Below, piece by piece: positions 22,301 through 30,500 of a stretch of 64,000 bases of DNA. The DNA is from Scolanthus callimorphus (Eukaryota; Cnidaria; Anthozoa; Actiniaria; Edwardsiidae). How positions within the stretch are numbered: the first letter of the stretch is position 1; the number at the start of each line of letters is the position of its first letter. The stretch covers positions 28,851,387 through 28,915,386 of the forward strand of contig CM066918.1 of NCBI GenBank assembly GCA_033964015.1, given 5' to 3'. A model generated the notes under the pieces. That model did no database searches, was not told the origin of the DNA, and saw only the letters and a program-made list of their open reading frames with translations. Both the position numbers and the translations under genes were made by a program.

Positions 22301-23763
22301 CAAAAAAATAAAAATAATAAAACATGAACAATAAAGAAATAAAGGAGGAGAGAACTTATATTGGATAAATTGGTTTTTTTTGTGTGTGTGTGCAGTGCCC
22401 AAAGGAGCATATTGCTTTCTAGTTGAGCACTGCTTATGGTGGAAAAAAGTAAATAGAAGTAGCAAATATTATTGAGGCGTTTTCAGCGAATGGATGGCAG
22501 CAAGAGAAGCTACATTATACTTCGTTTATTAAAAGATTTTCCTTGAATTTAGCCTACCAGTATTAACATCAGGTTTGAGCAATTCATCAAAGATGACAAC
22601 CACTTGCACAAAGTATTGTGTTTTTACTCCAGGAGAAGGGGTGCATGCAAATTTGAAAATGAAATGCATTTGATCCATTTATCAGTCTTTCAAAACAAAC
22701 TGTCAGCAGCCCTTTTACTCCTTACTTTTACTGCCAGCTTCATATTGTCATATACCTTTGACATGGAACTACTTTGTAGGGAAGCAGGCCCAGGAGGGTA
22801 CTCGCCATGAAACAGTCTTGATATGCATGTCATATCCCTTATGGTATGGAATTCGCTCAGGGGCTATCCCTTAGGGGGACCAACACAGAGGTACCATTAT
22901 AACTAAGAGAAGATTTCATATGACTGTGATAAGTGCCGTAACACGGCACGGCACTGTTGCAGTTGTAGCAAGGAACCTGGCCTGCTGTACATATGGAACA
23001 AAATTGTGTAGTTGCAGCAAGGTCACTGTTGCACAACTTTGTCGTGGCATTTTTCACAGTCATACCAAATCTGCTCTATTTCACAGTCAGAGGAAAACCA
23101 GCTCCTAAATATTCTAAGGATATTTATCTTAAATGTTATTTCATCTAAACACAAGGTGTGACTCACCTCATATGCCTGGTTAATTCTGATAAATTTATCT
23201 TGAGCAGAAGGATCAGCATTCTTGTCAGGGTGCCTAAATCAGATAAACAAACAAAGAAACAAGTGCTGAGCCCATCACAAGTGTCAGACCTTGTACTAAT
23301 GTTACATTTTGAAATAGCCACGTTTCAGATGAAATGCAGTAATTATACACTGAAAGCATCAAGAAGAAAATCCATTTAATATAATATGGAGATCCTGGAT
23401 AATTTACAATACCATGTCCATGCATGGTATTTGGCATTTGGAAACAACCAATCTCACAAGTGTTGCTGCCACGGCAGTGAGACGAATGTTTTCCAATGCC
23501 AAAATATATCAAATATAAAATTACCCGTAAGGACTCAAACAATCTTTGCATTCAGAAAACAACACAATCAGACAAAAAGTAAAATTGATTTGCCCTTACC
23601 AATTTCTGGCGAGCTTCTTGTAAGCACGTTTAACATCGTTTTGTGAAGCCGTGCGGCTGACGCCCAGGATAGAATACGGGTCATCTCCCGATTCTAACGA
23701 CAAAACAATGGAAAATTCTACAACCGACAATAGTCCTAGAATACATAGGAACCGTATTTCCAT
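9942..23763 (-). CDS. DNAJC16: DnaJ homolog subfamily C member 16 (ER-membrane J protein with thioredoxin domains)
   Basis: Twelve coding exons: 23763-23600, 23233-23167, 20943-20691, 20261-20023, 19257-19000, 17924-17794, 16792-16594, 15473-15282, 14511-14444, 11529-11449, 11059-10824, 10341-9942. All junctions are GT-AG and in phase. The product is 762 residues, against about 780 in vertebrates. In order: signal peptide 1-22, J domain with HPD at 56-58, thioredoxin domain with WCMAC at 158-162, a second thioredoxin-like block, a membrane helix near 529-547, and the conserved tail ending EWPVMD. J proteins stimulate Hsp70 (BiP in the ER lumen); vertebrate DNAJC16 is an ER-membrane protein linked to autophagosome size. 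Exon 11 needs one extra base near 10946 to stay in frame; with it the total is exactly 763 codons including the stop. Introns carry a minisatellite, a tRNA-like array and several MITEs. It is transcribed divergently from GIGYF. Confidence 0.95.
10620..10745. mobile_element. Truncated copy of the 3589-3999 MITE family
   Basis: Shares AATTTATAAGAGCCACGCC-like interior text, CCTGTCGAGCACC and the GGGAGTGTCTCCCCCCGAGG right end with the full element. The left part is missing. Confidence 0.5.
10824..11059 (-). CDS. DNAJC16: DNAJC16 exon 11 with a one-base deletion
   Basis: The first half reads FNNVALGFIELNRYTELHL and the second half GQLTVAILLDAVTTEDAV, both matching the family, but they lie in different frames. 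One base is missing in a TT run around 10946 (minus-strand CACTTACTG). Adding one base brings the whole 12-exon CDS to an exact multiple of three. Confidence 0.8.
11330..11447. mobile_element. Foldback MITE abutting the DNAJC16 exon 10 donor
   Basis: The arm TGGTTTATAATGTGAGAAAC with GGGATGCTG is mirrored across a short loop. A further partial arm (TTCTCACATTATAAACGCAC) lies at 11269-11288. On the minus strand its end begins at the sixth intron base after GTAAG. Confidence 0.75.
11449..11529 (-). CDS. DNAJC16: DNAJC16 exon 10: membrane helix
   Basis: Encodes IITMVMGLVVIIALSIFL, a single hydrophobic helix at the position of the vertebrate DNAJC16 membrane anchor. The donor is GGG before GTAAG, and the following intron bases are the end of a foldback element (11330-11447). 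Confidence 0.85.
11955..12128. repeat. Dispersed repeat next to the minisatellite (one of three copies)
   Basis: The order TTGTTTTAGAGAGGTGCC, GTCGTCAAAAAGTAAAATTT, GGTC, ACAGCTAATTTTGA recurs at 28258-28378 and 29823-29968 in GIGYF introns. No inverted ends or ORF were recognised. Confidence 0.6.
12124..14320. repeat. 19-bp minisatellite, about 115 copies, in a DNAJC16 intron
   Basis: The consensus unit is GGCGACTAGGTTGAAATGT. Variant units GGGACTAG, GGCAACTAG and GACTAGCTTG are interspersed. A marker variant (GGTTGATATG) recurs 396 bases apart, at about 12747 and 13143, inside a duplicated block of variants, showing higher-order growth by segment duplication. The unit is not a multiple of three and has no ORF. 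Confidence 0.97.
14444..14511 (-). CDS. DNAJC16: DNAJC16 exon 9: 68-base exon before the membrane segment
   Basis: This short exon was found by phase matching: TCTCAG acceptor, then TPMARIVEKLREGVAYVLDF, then a GTGATA donor. It converts phase 0 (exon 8) to phase 2 (exon 10), as needed to read into RRDAASIITMVMG. It corresponds in position to the vertebrate segment just before the membrane helix. The 2.2-kb minisatellite lies in the next intron. Confidence 0.75.
14725..14935. repeat. Dispersed repeat, partner of 20405-20605
   Basis: Both copies read GATTCCATGACAATGCA, then CTCCCC-AAGC, CACAACTG-TGAAGAA, AACGGTTTT and TGGTGAATTCAGAC in the same order. Both lie in DNAJC16 introns, so this could be an old intragenic duplication or a transposon family. 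Confidence 0.6.
15168..15241. repeat. Perfect 24-bp inverted repeat
   Basis: TATCTACTTTGCATTTATTT with GGCC is repeated as its exact complement after a 23-base loop. It lies just downstream of DNAJC16 exon 8 (intron side). Confidence 0.8.
15519..15818. repeat. Three tandem copies of a 100-bp unit
   Basis: TTCATGACGAGGTTATCTCA occurs at 15531, 15632 and 15732, each followed by GCTACC, GGCATTGTT (or a close variant) and TTTTCACTAAGCACTATT. It lies in the DNAJC16 intron between exons 7 and 8. Confidence 0.9.
16216..16572. mobile_element. 357-bp hAT-type MITE with exact 8-bp target duplication
   Basis: The ends TAGCCTGTGTACATCCGCTA are perfectly inverted, and GAACTTTC flanks both sides (16208-16215, 16573-16580). 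The insertion lies 13 bases inside the intron after the donor of DNAJC16 exon 7 (exon ends at 16594). Confidence 0.92.
16810..17155. mobile_element. MITE with CAACTCGCAACGC ends
   Basis: TTTTTCCTGCAACTCGCAAC at the left is mirrored by GTTGCGAGTTGCAAGAAAAA at the right, with internal repeats of the same phrase (GCAACTCGCAATG). A related piece is at 63458-63560. Confidence 0.7.
17392..17598. mobile_element. MITE with CCACACACGGGCC ends
   Basis: CGCCACACACGGGCCAAT near 17393 is mirrored by ATTGGCCCGTGTGTAGTGC near 17588. Three internal CACACACGAG phrases and TTTTTGTCG repeats are also seen. Confidence 0.7.
20023..20261 (-). CDS. DNAJC16: DNAJC16 exon 4: thioredoxin domain body
   Basis: Encodes MQIEHLWDEVVHDFKNLGVG, then a GIPSIVGIINGRATFY segment with the cis-Pro typical of thioredoxin folds. 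The closely corresponding vertebrate segment reads TPSILGIING. Phase 1 to 0. Confidence 0.93.
20405..20605. repeat. Dispersed repeat, partner of 14725-14935
   Basis: See the partner at 14725-14935 for the shared blocks. This copy carries small deletions relative to it. Confidence 0.55.
20691..20943 (-). CDS. DNAJC16: DNAJC16 exon 3: end of J domain and start of thioredoxin domain
   Basis: Contains the J-domain end (SDEEKRRDFDNYG), an F/S-rich linker and the thioredoxin beta strand leading to NWCMA. The second active-site Cys is split across the intron and completed by exon 4, giving CMAC. Confidence 0.93.
21016..21091 (+). tRNA. tRNA-like Pol III unit 1 of 4 (anticodon not assignable)
   Basis: Contains a perfect A box (TAGCTCAGCTGGTTAGAGC) and B box (GGTTCGAATCC), a D stem GCTC/GAGC and an anticodon-like stem TCGGA/TCTGA with an eight-base loop. 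A T5 run follows a few bases after the 3' end, as a Pol III terminator would. The 5' acceptor half differs here (ACGCTGG), weakening pairing. It is probably a tRNA-derived sequence rather than a standard tRNA gene. Confidence 0.45.
21307..21381 (+). tRNA. tRNA-like Pol III unit 2 of 4
   Basis: The best-folding copy: acceptor GACCTGG pairs along all seven positions with TCGGGTC (counting G-T pairs). The A and B boxes are as in unit 1, with a T6 run just downstream. Three bases separate the acceptor from the D stem, and the anticodon loop has eight bases, so the isotype cannot be assigned. Confidence 0.45.
21598..21673 (+). tRNA. tRNA-like Pol III unit 3 of 4
   Basis: Same sequence as unit 2 with one more G in the 3' acceptor strand, followed by a T7 run. 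The spacer to the next unit is nearly identical to the spacers before it. Confidence 0.45.
21891..21965 (+). tRNA. tRNA-like Pol III unit 4 of 4
   Basis: As unit 3, but one G is missing after the anticodon stem (CTGAAGTCG). A T6 run follows. The spacer after it is cut short at about 22116. Confidence 0.4.
22207..22284. mobile_element. Short hairpin element, family of CTCCC-GCAGCC ends
   Basis: CTCCCTCGCAGCCTGTTCTT plus TGTGTCGGTCA is complemented after a 17-base loop (GAGGGAAGCGTTGCA). A second member with the same loop sequence inverted is at 63607-63678. Confidence 0.8.
22911..23085. mobile_element. MITE, AGAGCAGATTTC-TATGACTGTG family, copy 1
   Basis: The ends GAAGATTTCATATGACTGTG and CACAGTCATACCAAATCTGC are inverted, with GAACCTGGCCTGCTGTA in the middle. 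Other copies are at 44665-44853 and 48795-48975. This copy is AT-richer, with many CG to TG/CA changes. Confidence 0.8.
23167..23233 (-). CDS. DNAJC16: DNAJC16 exon 2: HPD loop of the J domain
   Basis: Encodes HPDKNADPSAQDKFIRINQA; HPD is the invariant Hsp70-activating tripeptide. Helix III continues into exon 3 with YEILSDEEKRRDFDNYG. Confidence 0.95.
23600..23763 (-). CDS. DNAJC16: DNAJC16 exon 1: signal peptide and start of J domain
   Basis: The ATG at 23763 opens a hydrophobic leader (RFLCILGLLSVVEFSIVLS) directly followed by DDPYSILGVSRTAS and the helix II KRAYKKLARNW. The exon ends two bases into the Trp codon at a GTAAGG donor. Confidence 0.95.
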
Positions 23764-24559
23764 GGTGCGCAATCTTAGTGCTATCTTTTATGTCTATTTT
23801 TCGATCCGACAATGTCCATAACTAAGGCTTCGTTCGGCTGAACAAAAATAGAAATCTACCACATTCTACAAAGGGCAACCCCGCTGACCGGATAAACAAT
23901 GGCGCAGTTTTCTGTTCGAAAGTGCAAACAAAAAGATCACGGAAATCTTTGCCGATCTACAACTTCCGCTACTTTCCTGTAATTATATGAACAATGAATA
24001 GCAAAATTTTGCTATCAAAAGTTTCACAGAGCGTTTCTGATCTCTTTTTCGACGGCGCAATGTTACGCGCCTGCATTGCGGAAGACTTATAAAACAGCGG
24101 TAATACGCTATAAAACGTGCGTGACGGGAAGCGAAGAGGAAGTGACCACGTGACCTACGGCTGTAATTTGTGTGTTCGCCATATTCCTGCTCTTCACCTC
24201 TCGGTAGAGTAAATTCGCAGCGTATTTTCACAGCTTTACTCCAGCAAAGCAAACGGTACAGTCACATTTCTACATATTTTAAACAATAATTATCAACTTC
24301 ATCTTGTCGATATTTGAGTCAGCCTTTGCATTCTGCTAGGGGATCGAGTGTAAAAGTTGCACTGCTCGCGGCTCAAATGTGTGTTGAATTTTTAATCCAC
24401 ATTGAGTGAGAGTAGGTTTATGTGGTTGGGAGAAGCTAAATTTCAGCTTGTCTTTGGGTTTTTTTACCGGTGGACACTCCCCATAGTACTTATACAGCGT
24501 CGCTTTATCCAAATCTGTCTAATGATTTAACACTTTTCTTGTGTTGTTTGCAGATTATA
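23764..24559. promoter_or_regulatory. Divergent promoter region between DNAJC16 and GIGYF
   Basis: Only 796 bases separate the two start codons. An ETS-like GGAAGTG (24138-24144) and an E-box CACGTG (24147-24152) sit together near the middle. GIGYF has a TTTGCAG acceptor six bases before its ATG, so a 5' non-coding exon must start within or near this interval. The motifs are seen; their use is inferred. Confidence 0.55.
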
Positions 24560-27500
24560 ATGTCGGAAACTCTAACTTTCGGTCCAGAATGGTGAGTAAG
24601 GACCACCTTATTTTACCTCGGCATACGTACGATTTTAGCATTAGCTGTAGAATTTTTTCCTCGCCGGATATACGCAGAAAAACGAGGATACGTCGCACCT
24701 GGCAACGTTATTATATGTTCGCCATGACGTTTTTGGTCACTGTTATTTTATATTCTCTCTTGAACACAATCGTTTTTAACTGCTAGTGCTAGGTCATCGT
24801 ATTTACTTTCATTTTGTAACTTTGAGGGCTTTTCGTCCGAAAACACAAAAAATGTGTATTGTTGTACACCACAGTGAAATATAACGTTGCTTGTCTTTCT
24901 GACGTTTTTCGGAAAATAATTAAAACTTACATAGAATATAAGCTTTTTTTACCAAGTGTATCAAAAACAATGTTATGCTATTTTATATTCAAAGCTAAGA
25001 CACATGAGTTATGTATTGGAATAATTAACCATTATCCTGCAAGATTGCGGAGAATATTGTCTGATACTTATGCGTCCCTTGTCCCGAGTTGGCTAAATCA
25101 GACCATATTCTGCAAAAATTGAGCAGGATAATGGTTTTATTATTCAATCAGCACATCAATAGCACAAAAAATCCAAGAAATGATTTACTTTTGTATATTA
25201 AATATGAGCTCAACACATCATATTTTTCATCAGAGACTGATATCACAGACTAGCTGTCATGTACAGAAGACAGCTATTGGCATTCCAATGACCATATTTG
25301 GGCAGTGCATCAATGTGCTGAATAATAATTATATATATTTGTAAAATATTTATGTAATATATAGTGGTTTCAATAAAGTTTGTCACCCCCAAGACTAAAG
25401 CCTACAAGCTGTCGGCGCCAAGCATTGTGGGTCATTCGTGCTTTGATTAACGAATATTCTCCATGAGTCAAAAATGCCACGCGCGATGAGCGAAGTCGAC
25501 CTTAGACTTTAACGTGTTTCCGAATTCGAGTGAGAGAATTGCACTGGCATCTAAAAATGTGCATTCTTTAGTATGAATGTCTGATAAAATTTCAGCCAAA
25601 GCTCAGCAAAATTTGACATTTCACGGTCACAACCCAAAATCTAATTTCCCTCAAAATTGTTTGGATGATACAATTAGCATTCTGTGTTTATTTTGCTCAA
25701 AGAGTTCGCTTCTCAAAGAAATGAAATAAAGACACTTACAATTATAATAAATTGTACTTCGTTCCAATCGAATGCTCAATTGAAATTTTATCTTGGGCGC
25801 CTAGAAAGCTTTCTGAAGATGTATTACTAATTATTAATAAGCGCATCTTTTGAATTTCTAGGTGAGCGTTCCGATAATTTACTTTCATTGTACCTTCGAA
25901 GGTGTATGATGACTAGCAAAAACGGACAGACGAAAACAGAATAGAATTTGCGAAATATTTCTTTCTTTAGATATTTGTTCTACAGAATACTCCAGTGGAG
26001 TTTCAGAAGTTCGGTTCTCATGCAATCATCTCACAAAATACCCCGTCAGTATTTGATTTCCTTCTTGACAAAGGAAAAGCGTGAAAAATAAAACGGACAG
26101 CTTAATGCTGTACGCAGTACTGTCATTCACGTTTAAGAATAAAGTTCTTGCGCCCTCCAATTTGAGATTTGAAGTGCACATAAATTAAAAATCGCGCTGT
26201 TTCCAACACACGCGTAAATCGAATTGAATTTTGATTAGCTCACAAGGCTTGGCGCCGACAGCTTGAGGCTTTAGTCTTTTGGGTGACAAACTTTGTTGAA
26301 ACCACTATATATTTATTTATACAACAACACTAGTAAATCACACGCTCTGATTGGTCGAGAGCCATGTTGCTATAAGAATACAGATACATGGTTGACAAAA
26401 TCCCTGTTTGTTGTTGTGTAAAACAAATAGATCTCGTTTTTTGTGCATATGTACTGTAATAGATACACAGAAGACATCACAGAATGTCATGAACAACAGT
26501 CACGCAACTCGACTGCATCTTGTTGCATACTTTTTTGTTCATGACATTCTGTGACGTCATCTGTATCTATTACAGTACACATGCATGCAAAACAAGATCT
26601 ATTTGTTACATAATTATATTGAATGTTTAACCATATACTTAGGCATATACATATATTATAACCACTTACCAGAATACACTGACAAGTGCAGGCTAATAAG
26701 ATCTGGCCTATATGAAACAGAACTGTATGTAGTAAAACCCAAGTCAAAACAACTGTTTCGGTTTTACCATGTGTTTTATATAATTATAGATATTTTATGT
26801 TGCTTCGGAAATTGTCTGCCTTATTGATTAACCAATAAGCTTGTTTACAAAACATACTTGTTTGTATCTTGTTTGACCCTTGTTATCTGTTGCCAACATT
26901 GCAAAGCCTAGAGATGTGCTGAGCAGATGAGCATTACGTTTGCCTTTTGTAAAAAAAAACTAAAATAGTGCCATTACGTCCTACCTATCCAGGCTCCGTG
27001 CTTTATCAAGCGGCAACAGTGTGACCTCCCCTCCACCTTCGCCAGGGCCCAAGTTCAAACTTGCAGAATACCGGTATGGCAAGGAAGAAATGCTGGCATT
27101 GTTTATAGAACAGCTGACAAAACCAGCAGAACTGGGACGATTTGCCTCTATTGCAAAGGAAAAACCGGGTTTTCCTCTTGCCTTCCTCCCACCAACTGAG
27201 GAAGAACAGGTAAGATGATGCTCTTTAGTTGTTCATTGTGTGTTTCCAGAAATTATCTATAACCCCCCTACGGAAGGGATTGGAAATTCCGGAGGGGTAA
27301 GGGGTCAATTTACTGAATCTTTCCTATACAAATACTGTATTTTTCTTTGGAAATTCTAGAGGGGTGGGGGGTGGGGGCACTTTTCAACACCCTTCCATGG
27401 GGGGGGGGAGGGGTATGGATATTTTTTGGAAACACACATTGTATTTTAATCAAACAATTGAGCCATCAGGCCTCCCTACTTAGAAATGAAGAACACCCCA

Positions 27501-30500
27501 GCTCCTTCCTGCCAACACCCCTGCCTTGACATTCTACAGTTTAGAAAACATGGTGCTATGTTGTCTTTCAGAGAAGTTCCTTGGGTTCTGTGAACAGTAA
27601 TGCAGTTCTGAAATTAATGGGTAGAGGCGGCACAAGAGGTGGGATACGGGGAACAAGAGGGGGCATTAGGGGTGAGTAGTTTTCTGCCTATCTGTGTTAG
27701 AACTCATTGTAACAGGGCTTGACATTACTGTTAGTCATCAGACATTGTCAAATAAGAATGGCAACAAGAAGAGTAAAAGAATTGTGTTAATGTTTTGCTA
27801 GGATGCACTGCCTACAGATTGAAGTTAAAGCTGTTGATCATCTTCAAGTTTAGTTCCAGAATAGCAGTAGTACCTTAATGTAAATAAACTGAATTGAGAA
27901 ATGGAATATTTGTATTTTTTATGCACCAGCAAATAAAATCCTTGGTACTTTTTCCTTCTTTATGTCATTGCCGATGAGCTTAAAAAAAATTTTAAATGAT
28001 TTTTTTAAATGAGCTTAAAATTGGGTTGTGGGTAAAAACGTTATACATTTCCAGGTCTGGTGTTAACATGAAAAGTCATTTTTCTGTTATCAGGTCGTGG
28101 GAGAGGTGATGGTGGGTATATGAGACAAACGTCTTATGAGGATGGGCGGACAGAGGGTGGTTTTGGCAGGGATCCAAGAAGACAGAGTTGGGATGAAAAC
28201 AGGTTTGTACAGTACACTATTCAGTTAATCTAAAAAAATCACTTTCATTGCAGGGCTCGACATTAACTGTTTTCGAGAGGTGCCTAAATAATATATTCCA
28301 GTCACCAAAAAGTAAAGTTTGGTCACCATAAAAATTGTTAACAGCTAATTTGTTGACAGGCATTTTTAAAAACCTAGAGACTAGAAAAGTTCCAGAGGGT
28401 TCAATGCAGGCTTATTAGAGAGATAATCTAGAGTTAGATAAAGGAGGCTTCCTAGGGGCATATTGAAGAATTTATGGTGCCAGAACTGGTATGTCAATTG
28501 CTGTTTTAACTTTCTTGATTTCCTTTGTTTCAGAAGAGGTGGTTACGACCCAGCAAGAGGTATATATTTTGCAATTCCTCCTCTTACAGTGTATGCTATT
28601 ACTACAATTGTAGCAGCCAGATATCTAGTGATATACCATATCATTGTTTCATACCAAGGAGCATTCTCAAAATCCCCCAAATTCCTGTTAGTGTTACCTT
28701 GGAGAATTTCCTAAGTGTCATGGTGAAATGTTATAGGTACAGGGAGAGGCTATGACCCCACAGCACGGCCACGCCTGGCAAGCGACAACTCTTGGGACAG
28801 GAGTGATGACTGGCGGTCATCTGGTCGAAATGATGATGATGACGGAGGAGGGTGGAGGGTTTCTGGGGCAAGGTCAATTGATAAATCAGAACGTTGGAGA
28901 GGTAAGTCAGATACATACATGTACTATCTCTCCCAGTTGAACTTCTCATCATGAAAAGATCTTGGGGTTTGCAACTTAATTCATGTCAAAAACCTTTTTA
29001 AGTCAGTTGACATTGTTAACTGGTGCCACAATCAATTAATGAAGGGGCACAGGACTTGAAATTTTATTCTGCTGGGCAAAATGTAAAGAACGTTTTTTTA
29101 AACATTTTTTTGACCAATTGGTATTGCCTATGACCTCTCCTTTGAGCTCTATTATGGCCTATGACCTCATATTAACAACTGGTTTGACTTGTTTTATGAG
29201 CTCATATGACCTATGACCTCTTCAGGTGGAAGGCCAACAAGAGGAACATGGAGGAATTCAGACTCATTCAGAAGAGAGGGTGGATTTGGGGAGGATGAAT
29301 GGCAAGTAGCACGGAGCAGCAGGACAAGATCTTGGCATGAGAAAGATGATGGAAGATGGGGAAGCTCTAATGAACGGCTCCCAGAATGGAGTAACGATGA
29401 CCATGATGATTTTGAAGTCACTGGCACATTTGATTCTTCGGGAGCCTTTCGATCGCAAAAGGTAACAATTGATTTGTCGTGATTCTAATTGGGTTTGTTG
29501 TAGATTTCTGCAGACCATTTTAGGACAGTTCTGGTGACACTGAGAAGGATGACAGAATGTAAAAGATGATGTTGCTGTTGTTGCTGCTGCTGCTGATACT
29601 AATGGTGATGTTTATAAGGCTGATGATGTTGCCAACATCTCATTGGTGGCGGCAACTGTGGTGTGGTGGTGATAACAACAACTTATTGGTTAAAATTTAT
29701 TTCTTCACTGCAGAAGGAAAGCTCAGAGGAGAATCGGCTAGAGGCTAAAGAACATGAGGATAAATCACCAACTTCAGAAAAGAAGTTAACACCGGTAAGC
29801 ATGTGTTACCTATAAAACAGGGACCGGCATTAATTCTTCCAGAGTTGCCATTGGTGCCTAACTATAGATGAAAAATTCTAGTCACCAAATAGTAAAGTTT
29901 GGTCACCATAATATAGAAATCTGGTTGCCATCTTTTTCTCCCAAATTAATGCTGTTGACAGGTAATTTTGAGAGGCCGCAGGGTATAAAAGTATAACTAC
30001 TAAAATTAATTACTATAAAATTATATTTCTTTGATAGTTCACAACCAGTAGCAGTACAGATGAAAGTGATTCCCCAAGAACAAAATCTGAAGACATAGAT
30101 GAAAAGGATGATACGAAAGAAAAACCATTAGGTACTGGTAACTACAGGAATCATTCGACAGAGGAAAATGTTAATGTACAATGTATTTTTTATGAAAACA
30201 AACTTGGATAATCAGCATCACAACATTCTGACTGCTTATGATTATTTTCTACTTCTCTCCACAGAAGAAAAGGCCCCTGTGCCTGCCAAAGCAAAATCCC
30301 CCTCGCCTCCCCCAACAACAACAGCAACCACTGCAAAATCTACTTCCACGTCAACAACAGAACAGCCATCACCCACAGTAACACAAGCACCATCGTCTAA
30401 ATTACCATTGACACATCACCCAACCACACCTAATACTGCACCTTCACCACCTGCACATGAGGAACCTGCCCCTACTAGCAGTGTAGACAGACGGGATGAC

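Noticed and set aside
24859..25122. 87-residue plus-strand ORF in GIGYF intron 1
   Set aside because: It overlaps a foldback repeat and resembles nothing; the reading is by chance in AT-rich DNA.
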